Below are positions 1-11,674 of a stretch of DNA of 64,000 nucleotides, piece by piece. The notes beneath the pieces were generated by a model. It was not told the origin of the DNA. It made no database searches and worked only from the letters and a program-made list of their open reading frames with translations. A program made the position numbers and the translations under genes. The DNA is from Sesamum alatum (Eukaryota > Streptophyta > Magnoliopsida > Lamiales > Pedaliaceae): positions 25,095,636-25,159,635 of the forward strand of contig JACGWO010000002.1 in NCBI GenBank assembly GCA_034509735.1, in the 5' to 3' direction. How positions within the stretch are numbered: the stretch's first letter is position 1; each line of letters begins with the position of its first letter.

Positions 1-3000
1 AATCGTAGAAAACACCTTGTATTTTTAGTCCTTAACATTGACTGATAGATGACTCATTTCTGGCTATAAATCTATTCGTATTGACTCTAATAATCAATAT
101 TAAAGCCAGTCTTCCATTATATGACTAGGAGTCCATCTTATTCAACATCAAAATGCACTAGGACTACATCTAGAACACTCTCTTGATCCATGGACTCAGC
201 TTTGTACCTTTGCACAACAACAAACACCTTTAAACAAGTTTAAACACTAATGCACTTTTATCTTTGCCATATCGAGGGCTTGGAGAACCTTCAAAAATCA
301 ATCGTGCGTCCGGATACATGCCTAATACTCAACACTATCTTAGGATACACCTTGTGCTTTTAGTAGTTATCATTGACTGATAGATAACTCATTTCTTGCT
401 ATAAATCTATTCGTATTGACTCTAATAATCAATATTAAAGCCAGTCTTCCATTATATGACTAGGAGTCCATCTTATTCAACATAAAAATGCACTAGGACT
501 TGATCTAGAACACTCTTTTGAGCCATGGACTCAGCTTTATACCTTTGCGCAACGACAAACACCTTTAAACAAGTTTAGACAATAATGCACCTTTATCTTT
601 GCCATAACGAGTGGAGAACCTTCATAATCAATCGTGCGTCCGAATACTGGCCTAGTATTCAACACTATCTTAGGAAACAACTTGTGCTTTTAGTAGTTAT
701 CATTGACTGATAGATGACTCATTTTTTGCTATAACTATATTCGTATTGAATCTAATAATCAATAATAAAGCCACTCTTCGATAATATGACTAGGACTCCA
801 TCTAAAACACTCTTTTGAGCCATGGACTCAGCTTTGTACCTTTTCACAATGGCAAACTCCTTTAAACAAATTTAGATACTTATTCCCTTTTATATTTGCC
901 ATATTGAGGTCTTGGTCAATTTTCGTAATCAATCATACGTCCGGATACTTGCTAATAGTCAACACAATCGTAGAAAACACCTTGTATTTTTAGTCCTTAA
1001 CATTGACTGATAGATGACTCATTTCTGGCTATAAATCTATTCGTATTGACTCTAATAATCAATATTAAAGCCAGTCTTCCATTATATGACTAGGAGTCCA
1101 TCTTATTCAACATCAAAATGCACTAGGACTACATCTAGAACACTCTCTTGATCCATCGACTCAGCTTTGTACCTTTGCGCAACAACAAACACCTTTAAAC
1201 AAGTTTAAACACTAATGCACTTTTATCTTTGCCATATCGAGGGCTTGGAGAACCTTCATAATCAATCCTGCGTCCGGATACATGCCTAATACTCAACACT
1301 ATCTTAGGATACACCTTGTGCTTTTAGTAGTTATCATTGACTGATAGAAGACTCATTTTTTGCTATAAATATATTCGTATTGAATCTAATAATCAATATT
1401 AAAGCCACTCTTTGATAATATGACTAGGACTCCATCTAAAACACTCTTTTGAGCCATGGACTCAGCTTTGTACCTTTTCACAATGGCAAACTCCTTTAAA
1501 CAAATTTAGACACTTATTCCCTTTTATATTTGCCATATTGAGGTCTTGGCCAATCTTCGTAATCAATCTTACGTCCGGATACTTGCCTAATACTCAACAC
1601 AATCGTAGAAAACACCTTGTATTTTTAGTCCTTAACATTTACTGATAGATGACTCATTTCTTGCTATAAATATATTCGTATTGACTCTAATAATCAATAT
1701 TAAAGCCAGTCTTCAATTATATGACTAGGAGTCCATCTTATTCAACATAAAAATGCACTAGGACTTGATCTAGAACACTCTTTTGAGCCATGGACTCAGC
1801 CTTATACCTTTGCGCAACGACAAACACCTTTAAACAAGTTTAGACAATAATGCACCTTTATCTTTGCCATAACGAGTGGAGAACCTTCATAATCAATCGT
1901 GCGTCCGAATACTGGCCTAGTATTCAACACTATCTTAGGAAACACCTTGTGCTTTTAGTAGTTATCATTGACTGATAGATGACTCATTTTTTGCTATAAA
2001 TATATTCATTTTGAATCTAATAATCAATATTAAAGTCACTCTTCGACAATATGACTAGGACTCCATCTAAAACACTCTTTTGAGCCATGGACTCAGCTTT
2101 GTACCTTTTCACAATGGCAAACTCCTTTAAACAAATTTAGACACTTATTCCCTTTTATATTTGCCATATTGAGGTCTTGGTCAATCTTCGTAATCAATCA
2201 ACGTCCAGATACTTGCCTAATACTCAACACAATCGTAGAAAACACCTTGTATTTTTAGTCCTTAACATTGACTGATAGATGACTCATTTCTGGCTATAAA
2301 TATATTCGTATTGACTGTAATAATAAATATTAAAGCCAGTCTTCGATTATATGACTAGGAGTCCATCTTATTCAACATAAAAATGCACAAGAACTTGATC
2401 TAGAACACTCTTTTGAGCCATGGACTCAGCCTTGTACCTTTGCGCAACGACAAACACCTTTAAACAAGTTTAGACAATAATGCACTTTTATCTTTACCCT
2501 AACGAGGGCTTGGAGAACCTTCATCATCAATCGTGCGTCCGGATACTGGCCTACTACTTAACACTATCTTAGGAAAGACCTTGTGCCTTTAGTAGTTATC
2601 ATTGACTGATAGATGACTCATTTTTTGCTATAAATATATTCGTATTGAATCTAATAATGATAATATGACTAGGACTCCATCCAAAACACTCTTTTGAGCC
2701 ACAGACTCAGCCTTGTACCTTTGCACAACGACAAACTCCTTTAAATAAATTTAGACACTTATTCCCTTTTATATTTGCCATACTGAGGTCTTGGTCAACC
2801 TTCGTAATCAATCGTACGTCCGGATACTTCGCTAATACTCAACACAATAGTAGAAAACACCTTGTATTTTTAGTCCTTTACATTGATTGATAGATGACTC
2901 ATTTCTGGCTATAAATCTATTCGTATTGACTCCAACAATCAATATTAAAGCGAGTCTTCCATTATATCACTAGGAGTCCATCTTATTCAACATCAAAATG

Positions 3001-6000
3001 CAGTAGGACTACATCTAGAATACTCTTTTGAGCCATAGACTTAGGTTTGTACCTTTGCGCAACGACAATCTCCTTTTAACAAGTTTAGACACTAATGCAC
3101 TTTTATCTTTGCAATATCGAGAGCATGGAGAACCTTCATAATCAATCGTACGTCCGGATACATGCCTAATACACAACACAATAGTAGGAAACACCTTGTG
3201 TGTTCACTCCTTATCATTGACTGATAGATGACTCATTTTGGCTATAAAATAGTATTCACTGTAATAATCAATATTAAAGCCACTCTTCAATTATATGACT
3301 AGGAGTACATCTTATTCAACATGAAAATGAACTAGGACGACATCTGGAACACTTTTTTGAGCCATGGACTCAGGTTTGTACCTTTGCGCAACCACAAACT
3401 CCTTTAAACAAGTTTAGACACTAATGCCCTTTTATCCTTACCATATCGAGGGCTTGGAGAACCTTCATAATCAATCGTACGTCCGGATACATGTCTAGTA
3501 CTCAACACTATCTTAGGAAACACCTTGTGCTTTTAGTAGTTATCATTAACTGATAGATGACTCATTTTTTGTTATAAATATATTCGTTTTGAATCTAATA
3601 ATCAATATTAAAGTCACTCTTCGATAATATGACTAGGACTCCATCTAAAACACTCTTTTGAGCCATGGACTCAGCTTTGTACCTTTTTACAATGGCAAAC
3701 TCCTTTAAACAAATTTAGACACTTATTCCCTTTTATATTTGCCATATGGTCTTGGTCAATCTTCGTAATCAATCATACGTCCGGATACTTGCTAATACTC
3801 AACACAATCGTAGAAAACACCTTGTATTTTTAGTCCTTAACATTGACTGGTAGATGACTCAATTCTAGCTATAAATCTATTCGTATTGACTCTAATAATC
3901 AATATTAAAGCCAGTCTTCCATTAATTGACTAGGAGTCCATCTTATTCAATATCAAAATGCACTAGGACTACATCTAGAACACTCTCTTGATCCATGGAC
4001 TCAGCTTTGTACCTTTGCGCAACAACAAACACCTTTAAACAAGTTTAGACACTAATGCACTTTTATCTTTGCCATATCGAGGGGTTGGAGAACCTTCATA
4101 ATCAATCGTGCGTCCGGATACATGCCTAATACTCAATACTATCTTAGGAAACACCTTGTGCTTTTAGTAGTTATCATTGACGGATAGATTACTCATTTTT
4201 TGCTATAAATATATTCGTATCGAATCTAATAATCAATATTAAAGCCACTCTTCGATAATATGACTAGGACTCCATCTAAAACACTCTTTTGAGCCATGGA
4301 CTCAGCTTTGTACCTTTTCACAATATCAAACTCCTTTTAAACAAATTTAGACACTTATTCCCTTTTATATTTGCCATATTGAGGTCTTGGTCAATCTTCG
4401 TAATCAATCATACGTCCAGATACTTGCTAATACTCAACACAATCGTAGAAAACACCTTGTATTTTTAGTCCTTAACATTGACTGATAGATGACTCATTTC
4501 TTGCTATAAATATATTCGTATTGACTCTAATAATCAATATTAAAGCCAGTCTTCCATTATATATGACTAGGAGTCTATCTTATTCTACATGAAAATGCAC
4601 TAGGACTACATCTGGAACACTCTTTTGAGCCATGCACTCAGCTTTGTACCTTTGCGCAACGACAAACACTTTTAAACAAGTTTAGACACTAATGCACTTT
4701 TATCTTTGCCATATCGAGGGCTTGGAGAACCTTCTTAATCAATCGTGCGCCCGGATACATGCCTAATACTCAACACTATCTTAGGAAACACCTTGTGCTT
4801 TTAGTAGTTATCATTGACTGATAGATGACCCATTTTTTGCTATAAATATATTCGTATTGAATCTAATAATCAATATTAAAGCCACTCTTCCCCAATATGA
4901 CTAGGACTCCATCTAAAACACTCTTTCGAGCCATGGATTCAGCTTTGTACCTTTGCACAACAGCAAACTCCTTTAAAAGAATTTAGACACTTATTCCCTT
5001 TTATATTTGCCAGATTGAGGTCTTGGTCAACCTTTGTAATCAATCGTACATCCGCATACTTGCCTAATACTCAACACAATCGTAGGAAACACCTTGTATT
5101 TTTAGTCCTTAACATTGACTGATAGATGACTCATTTCTTGTTATAAATCTATTCGTATTGACTCTAATAATCAATATTAAAACCAGTCTTCCATTATATG
5201 TCTAGGAGTCCATCTTATTCAACATCAAAACGCACAAGGACTACATCTAGAACACTCTTTTGAACCATGGACTCAGCTTTGTACCTTTGCGCAACGACAA
5301 ACACCTTTAAACAAGTTTAGACACTAATGCACTTTTATCTTTGTCATATCGAGGGCTTGGAGAACCTTCTTAACCAATCGTGCGTCCGGATACATGCCTA
5401 ATACTCAATACTATATTAGGAAACACCTTGTGCTTTTAGTAGTTATCATTGACAGATAGATGACTCATTTTTTGCTATAAATATATTCGTATTGAATCTA
5501 ATAATCAATATTAAAGCCACTCTTCGATAATATGACTAGGACTCCATCTAAAACACTCTTTTGAGCCATGGACTCAGCTTTGTACCTTTGCACAATGGCA
5601 AACTCCTTTAAACAAATTGAGACTCTTATTCCCTTTTATATTTGCCATATTGAGGTCTTGGTCAACCTTTGTAATCAATCGTACGTCCGGATACTTGCCT
5701 AATACTCAACACAATAGTAGGAAACACCTTGTATTTTTAGTCCTTAACATTGACTGATAGATGACTCATTTCTTGCTACAAATCTATTCGTATTGACTCT
5801 AATAATCAATATTAAAGCCAGTCTTCCATTATATGACTAGGAGTCCATCTTATTCAACATCAAAATGCACTAGGACTACATCTAGAACACTCTTTTTAGC
5901 CATGGACTCAGGTTTGTACCTTTGCGCAACGATAATCTCCTTTTAACAAGTTTAGACACTAATGCAATTTTATCTTTGCAATATCGAGGGCTCGGAGAAC

Positions 6001-6395
6001 CTTCACAATCAATCGTACGTCCGGATACATGCCTAATACTCAACACAATCGTAGAAAACACCTTCTGCTTTCAGTCCTTATCATTGACTGATAGATGACT
6101 CATTTTTTGCTATAAATATATTCGTATTAACTCTAATAATAAATATAAAGCCACTCTTCGATTATACGACTAGGACTCCAAGTTATTCAACAAAAAAATG
6201 CACTTGGACTACATCCGGAACACTCTTTCGAGTCATGGACTCAGCTTTGTACTTGTTCGCAATGACTAACTCCTTTGAAAAAATTTAGACACTAATGCAC
6301 TTTTATCTTTGTCATATCGAGGGCTTGGAGAATCGTCATAATCAATCGTACGTCCGGATACATGCCTGATACTCAACACAATCGTAGGAAACACC
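1..6395 (-). repeat. Satellite array, minus orientation, dimeric higher-order repeat
   Basis: Tandem satellite read in the opposite direction to all satellite after 11675. The phrase 'gtagaaaacacc' or a close variant recurs near 1, 341, 665, 965, 1303, 1603, 1930, 2229, 2562, 2844, 3181, 3505, 3802, 4137, 4438, 4776, 5076, 5410, 5711, 6048 and 6378. Long monomers of about 335 bp alternate with short ones of about 300 bp, giving a dimer of about 635 bp (3802, 4438, 5076, 5711). Short monomers lack 33 bp between two 'atct' motifs. The array stops at 6395, where a LINE poly-T begins. No coding function is supported; small ORFs in it are incidental. Confidence 0.95.
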
Positions 6396-8767
6396 TTTTT
6401 TTAGGTAATGGTAAATTGCATTAAAAAAAGGAAAGGTTACATCAGTGACGTAGGCTGTGCGCCTAGTCCTCAAAAAGAACGACGTCCAGGAAGGTAACAA
6501 CAATCAACCAACCCTAGGCCAAGACAACAACAAACGGCGACAAGCTAGCCCTAACTAAGAGTTCAAAACAAACAAACAAGACAAATGACAGCAAAAGCAG
6601 CAACAGGCTAAGATCAATCTTGCTAACAAGCCAGCCCGAAAACCAGAAGGCAATCACACAAGGCTCATGTCGTTAAAACCAACAGATCAATCACAGCTCC
6701 ATGTATGTCAAATCAGCTTCAAGGGACACTTCATTGAGAGCATCAAAAGGATTGTGAGTGGGGATGCTGTCGATATTATCCAAAGCGGAAGGAGGATGAT
6801 CGTTATCAGTAACACAAGAGGGGGGGACCAAAGGAGTTTGGGAACCCAAAATGGCAGGGGCCGAAGCAATCCCGGAAGGTGAGGCCCGTTGATTGGCTAG
6901 ATTGGGGACGGAGGAAGCAATCGGGAGATTCTGATGTGCCTGCTTCGGAGCAGGGCCGGTCGGAGCATGCTCGGAGGATGAGGCCCGAGGAGGGGCTGAT
7001 TTTGGAATGTAGATGGCGGCCGGCTATTTTGGCGGCTTCGGCAAGGAAGGACAAGCCTTGGCCGAATGGCCGAGGGAGCAACAAGCGCGACACTTAGGTG
7101 GGATCCATTCGTATTCAATATCAATGCGGCATGGTGACTCCGACCCGTCTTCTGAAGGAATCATGATGATAATGTGCTTGGGGAGAGTGGAGGAGTAGTC
7201 AAGCAAAACGCATACACGAGCAAAGTCCAGTCTCGTGCATGCTTTTGTGATAGCATCGCTGTATAATGGCTTGCCAATACCGCTAGCATTGGTACTCAAA
7301 CCCGTCCGTCCACAGTTCAACAGGAAGGTGCCAAAGGCGGATCCAAACAGGGACTTGAGTGTGGTTTTGTTTACGCAAGGCAAGTCCGGGTTCCCATCTT
7401 TGAAGGACAATGGGCTGTCCATGGAAGAGCCAAGGGCCGCTTTCAATAATCTCATCCATAGCAGATTCATTTTCAAAAGTGAAGAAGAAGAACCCGTTGG
7501 TAGTGGCTGTAACTTCTTTGATACCGAACCAAGTCGCATGGATGAAGTCCCGAAAGGGGAAGAAAGGTGGTTTGCGACCAAGGAGATAACCAACCGCCGT
7601 AGTTTCCCACCGCTTAGAACCAGTTTTGATCATGTCAAGAGAGGGTCGAACAATAACTTCCCCATTTTGGAATTATGGGGGAACAAACCGCAAGGATTTC
7701 TTCTTCGATTGCTCGCAAGTGGCAGCAAAGGCATCATCGCGAGGATTCAAACCCAAAGACAAATCCGGAGCACCCGGAAATTAAGCTTAGGAGATGGAGC
7801 AGAAGAACCAACAACATTAATCGGGGGAATCGGTGAGCTAACATTGATTAATTCTTGAGGCATAACTGAAGAAACTGGGGCGATCTTTTCAGCCATGTTG
7901 ATAGGTGGATCATGCACACAAGATGGAGGAGGAGCGATGTTACCTTCAGCACAATTAAGAGTGGAGGATGTAGGCGGGCTGTGGGCTAAACCGATGAGAT
8001 GTTCCGAAGGGCTCGGGGGAATGCAATCAGCCAATGGATGTCCATGCTCCGGAAACTCTCGAATCGTCACCGGAGGAGAACCACAAGAAGTATTCGGTTT
8101 AAGGGGAGTGAAGCCTTGAAGCACATCAGCGTATGAGAAGTCCTTTCCAGCTGGAGCAAGAGAAGGGAAAATCGTCGGCACTAAGGAGGCGGATTTTGGA
8201 GAGGAGGCCGAGCATGGGATGGATGTAGGAGGGGATGTGAAAGGTCCAATGGAAGGTGAAGAGACACCTTCAGCCACAGCAGCCTTTTGCACCATGGGAA
8301 CCCTTGGAGAAGTCAAAGGAATGCCAAGGGTCGCGGGAGATCCAGCCGGCAGCGGCCGAGAGATATTACGTCGAGCACGCCGGGGTTCAAGTGGTGGACA
8401 GAAAGGGGTGAGTTCATGCTCGGACGCAGCAGGTCTAAGGGCTGGTTGCGCCACTTCAAAACTTGCCAACTCCGTTTGAGGAGCACCATACATGGAGTGC
8501 CATGAATCCATGGCATCCTTCAAAACCGCAAGGCTATGGGAGTCGCCTTTGTCAATGATGCGGGCTGCAAGAGAGGAGAACTCTGACATGTTAAATTCTC
8601 TTCGAAAGCTTTCAAGATCCTCCTCCAAGGTAGAGGATGGCTCAACAACGACGCCCTCTTCACCGCCGTTCAGATCCGCATCGTCTTCATCGCCCACTGT
8701 GTTTGTGAGAGAGGGGAGTGTGTGTATTGCATGAGAGAGGTTGGAGAGTTTTTTTCTTAGCCATTTT
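6396..8767 (-). mobile_element. LINE copy with ORF1 and 3' tail only (left member of head-to-head pair)
   Basis: Non-LTR retrotransposon copy on the minus strand. Its 3' end is the T-run at 6396-6402 (the A-tail), preceded on the element strand by 'caatttaccattaccta', close to the tails of the copies ending at 11674, 43611 and 46871. ORF1 runs from 8764 to 6691 and is followed directly by about 290 bp of 3' untranslated sequence. No endonuclease, RT or zf-RVT coding is present, so the copy lacks ORF2. At its 5' end it meets a second copy in the opposite orientation within a 13-bp loop. The flanking satellite on the left is in minus orientation. Confidence 0.85.
6691..8764 (-). pseudogene. LINE ORF1 (DUF4283-like domain and CCHC knuckle), frameshifted
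   Basis: ORF1 of plant LINEs encodes a nucleic-acid-binding protein of the retrotransposition particle. The start ATG at 8764 gives MAKKK, but that frame stops after about 25 codons and coding resumes from 8697 in another frame. The middle of the protein (7747-8697) is low-complexity and rich in Pro and Ser. The conserved DUF4283-like domain follows (about 7283-7633, with KRWETTAVGYLLGRKPPFFP and WIRLWHLPVELWTD). A frameshift near 7290 leads into 7024-7290, which carries the knuckle CRACCSLGHSAKAC (CX2CX4HX4C). A stop follows soon after the knuckle; homology continues to about 6691, ending in EADLTYMEL. At least three disruptions make it a pseudogene. Confidence 0.85.
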
Positions 8768-8797
8768 GTTGTTCTACTCGAAAATGGCTAAGAAAAA
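8751..8797. repeat. Perfect 17-bp inverted repeat at the LINE head-to-head junction
   Basis: The left arm 8751-8767 (tttttcttagccatttt) is the exact reverse complement of the right arm 8781-8797, with a 13-nt loop (gttgttctactcg). Each arm holds the ATG and first codons (MAKKK) of one of two divergent ORF1 copies, with ATGs at 8764 on minus and 8784 on plus. Similarity between the two LINEs continues outward, but not perfectly. The structure is therefore the centre of a long imperfect palindrome rather than an isolated hairpin. Confidence 0.95.
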
Positions 8798-9302
8798 GAG
8801 GCAAAATTCTCTCCTCCCTCTCTCACACACTACACGCACTACCTCTCCTCACAACACACCATCATCTTCTCCAAATCCAGCCATCGTTGCCGGTCCTTTG
8901 ACCTCCACCCTTGACGGTAATGATGATTTTGGTGTGGAGGACGCAGCCATCGGCGGACAGGGAGAGGCCATTGTCGATGATTTGAGCCCTTCGGGATTTG
9001 ATTTTTCCATGGCTGATGTTCTTAACCTTACCTCCCGAGCTATGAAGGGAGACCCTCAAGCCATGAAGGAACTCCAGCTCCTTTACACTCGGTTGAAGGC
9101 AGCGGACGCTGCTTCCCATTCGCCACATTCAACCGTCATGCTCCCAAAGCTCAAACCCACATCCGAGCACTCTCTCACTCCATTCCGCCCTCCTCTCCCT
9201 CCAGCTCGACGTGTTGTGCTCTCGGATATTGCTCCACCGCCGGCGGTGCTTATGTCCCCTCATCTTCTGCCGGAGGCACACGCGACTCCTCATCTTCCGA
9301 CG

Positions 9303-9760
9303 CTGCAAAACAGCCCTTTGGGCGAGTCACTTGGTATGAATAAGTGGGTGACCCTTCCCCTCCTCATATGGCTGTTGTTGCTCCACTCCCTTCCCCCTCA
9401 TGTGCTGAAAAGTCGCCACCAACAGCCCCATTTTTGCCGGTTTCTCAAATCTTGGCTGCACCGGCGCATAGAGTATCCTCACTTGATGTTGACGAAAAGG
9501 GTGACCTTTCCCCTCCTTATTTGGCTGTTGAAACTCCATTTCCACCCCCCTCATGTGCTGAAAACTCGCCACCATCATCCCCACTTCGGCGGACTTCTCA
9601 AAACTTGGCTGCGCCGGCAAATAGAGTTTCTTCACTTGGTGTGGACGAAGAGGGTGCCCTTTCCCCTCCTTATTTGGCTGTTGATGGTGCTGAAAACTCG
9701 CCACTAACAGCCCCATTTCTGTCGATTTCTCAAACTTGGCTGCGCCGACGAATAGAGTCT
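9303..9760 (+). repeat. 153-bp (51-codon) tandem repeat inside LINE ORF1
   Basis: Units start at 9303, 9456, 9609 and 9740 (partial), each opening with a variant of 'ctgc(a/g)ccgg..aatagagt'. The first two spacings are exactly 153 bp, and the third unit is shortened to 131 bp. The encoded motif is Pro- and Ser-rich (RVSSL, LSPPYLAV, SCAENSPP). The left LINE copy does not carry this expansion. Confidence 0.8.
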
Positions 9761-11166
9761 CTTCGAGCCCACCATTGCTTCCATGGCCTTCTTCTCCACT
9801 CACCCATGGATCTTCTTACAAAGATGTGCTTAAAGGACGCCCTACCAATCTCATAACAGCTGGAAAAGAAGCCATTGTAGCTGAAGGTAATGAATTCATG
9901 CCTTGCTCTTTGCCACGCCCCAATGAAACTAATCTCCCTCTCAACGTAGAAGATTCCTCTACCATTATGGCTGATGTGAATCCTCCGGTTGCTCCGGTCT
10001 TGGTAAACAATTCGATTAATGTGGTTGATTCTCCGGCTTTGGTTGATGGCCCTATTAACATGATTACTCCGGTTGCTTCGGGCTTGTTAGTCAATTCGGC
10101 TGATTCTTATGCCCCCATTGCCCCGATTGTTATTGCTGATTCTCCGATTGCTCCGGACTTGCGTATTGACCCGCGTAAAGATATTGATACGGTTGCTTCG
10201 TCCTTGCTTAATTCATCTCCTAAATTGAATTTTCCGAGTGTCCCGAATTTGCCTTTGGGGCTGAATTCTCATCATGACGCCTTTGCTGCCTCTTGCGAGC
10301 AATCGAAAAAGAAGTCCTTGCGGTTTGTTCCCCCGGAATTCCAAAACGGAGAAGTTATTGTTCGACCCTCTCTTGACATGATAAAAAATGGTTCTAAGCG
10401 GTGGGAAACTACGGCGGTTGGATACCTCCTTGGTCGCAAACCACCTTTCTTTCCCTTCCGGGACTTCGTTCACGCGAATTGGCCCGGTATCAAAGAAGTG
10501 ACAGCCACTATCAATGGTTTCTTCTTCTTCACTTTTGAAGATGCTTCGTCTATGGATGGGATTATTGAGAGCAGTCCTTGGCTCTTCCAAGGACAGCCCA
10601 TTATTCTTCAAAGATGGGAACCCGGAATGGTCTTACGAAAACAAAGCCACACTCAAGTTCCTATTTGGATCCGCCTTTGGCACCTTCCTGTTGAACTCTG
10701 GACGGATGAGGGTTTGAGTACCATTGCTAGCGGTATTGGCAAGCCACTATACAACAATGCTATCACAAAGGCATGCACGAGGCTGGAATTTGCTCGTGTA
10801 TGCGTTATGCTTGACTACTCCTCCACTCTCCCCAAGCACATTATCATCATGATTCCTTCAGAGGACGGATCGGAGTCACCATGCCGCATTGATGTCGAAT
10901 ATGAATGGATCCCACCTAAGTGCCGAACTTGCTGCTCCCTTGGCCATTCGGCCAAGGCTTGCCCTACCTTGGAAAAGCCGACTAAACAACCGGCCGCTAT
11001 CTACATTCCAAAATTAGCCCCTCCTCGGACCTCATCTACCGAGCATGCTCCGGCCAGCTCTGCTTCGAAGCTGGCACATCAAAAACACCCGGTTGCTTCC
11101 TATGTCCCCAAACCTCCGAATCACCGGGCCACAACTTCAAGAAATGCTCCTGTCCACTCCATCCCG

Positions 11167-11187
11167 CCCCCCCCCCCCCCCCCCCCC
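11167..11187 (+). repeat. Homopolymer of 21 C in LINE ORF1
   Basis: An uninterrupted C-run encodes a proline tract just before the frame is lost at 11214. The matching place in the left copy has only seven (near 6820, as G on the plus strand). The length may be a real expansion or a sequencing error. Confidence 0.9.
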
Positions 11188-11674
11188 ATCTCCTTTGGAA
11201 GGAGCTGCTGTTGATGATCATCCTCCTCCCCCTTTGGAAAATATTGAGAGCATCCCCCACTCACAATCCTTTTGAAGCTGTCAATGAGGTGTCCCTTGAA
11301 GCTGATTTCACCTCCTCGGGCCCAAATAGACGCAACCTGCCTCATGGTTATAAATGACTTGAGCTACCACTTGGAATGTGCGGGGCTTTTTATTGGATTG
11401 ATCAGTTCGCTTCAACTGGCTTGTAAAAGTGTTTGTTATGTTGCCTTTGTTGATTTTGGGCCGGCTTGTAGTCGAGTTGTTCTTTGGCATTTTGATGTAT
11501 TTTCTGTTGTTGCTTTGTGCTCCTCGTCGGAGCTGGCTTGTCGTTGTTTTGTGCCCAGGTTTGGTTGATATTGCCTTCCTGGGCCTTCGTTCTTTTGAGG
11601 ACTGGGCGCACAACGTACGTCACTGATGTAACTTTCTCTTTATTTATGCAATTTACCTTTACCTAAAAAAAAAA

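Larger units (their letters stand above)
8784..11357 (+). pseudogene. LINE ORF1 (DUF4283-like domain and CCHC knuckle), frameshifted
   Basis: Same protein family as the ORF1 at 6691-8764. The reading frame starts MAKKKRQNSLLPL at 8784, moves to a second frame near 9350 after a 1-base loss (compare the 153-bp repeats), and to a third near 9736. That third frame stays open to 11214 and carries the DUF4283-like domain (about residues 210-370 of that frame: SKRWETTAVGYLLGRKPPFF, then WIRLWHLPVELWTD) and the knuckle CRTCCSLGHSAKAC. A 21-C run at 11167-11187 and one extra C near 11255 shift the frame again. Homology ends at about 11357 in RRNLPHGYK and a stop. It is not intact, but the long open stretch 9736-11214 suggests fairly recent decay. 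Confidence 0.85.
8781..11674 (+). mobile_element. LINE copy with ORF1 and 3' tail only (right member of head-to-head pair)
   Basis: Plus-strand LINE copy. It begins within a few bases of the ORF1 ATG at 8784 and ends in ten A residues at 11665-11674, preceded by 'gcaatttacctttaccta'. ORF1 ends near 11357 and about 307 bp of T- and G-rich 3' untranslated sequence follows. That stretch shares phrases such as 'ttttgggccggcttg' and 'ttgccttcctgg' with the 3' untranslated region of the ORF2-bearing LINEs at 43610 and 46871. No ORF2 is present. Satellite in plus orientation resumes at 11675 with 'gtgcatttgtatctaaac'. This copy is longer than the left one, mainly because of extra Pro-rich sequence in ORF1. 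Confidence 0.85.

Noticed and set aside
1..6395. CRISPR-like regular repeats
   Set aside because: Whole monomers of about 300-335 bp repeat with no short repeat and unique-spacer pattern; this is a eukaryotic satellite.
8764..8784. Bidirectional promoter between the two ORF1 start codons
   Set aside because: Only 19 bp separate the ATGs and no promoter motif is present; both ORF1 copies are pseudogenes.
6396..11674. The head-to-head LINE pair as one mirror-image inverted duplication of a larger segment
   Set aside because: The two LINEs differ in sequence and length, and their tails join the satellite at different monomer positions, so the outer parts are not mirror images.
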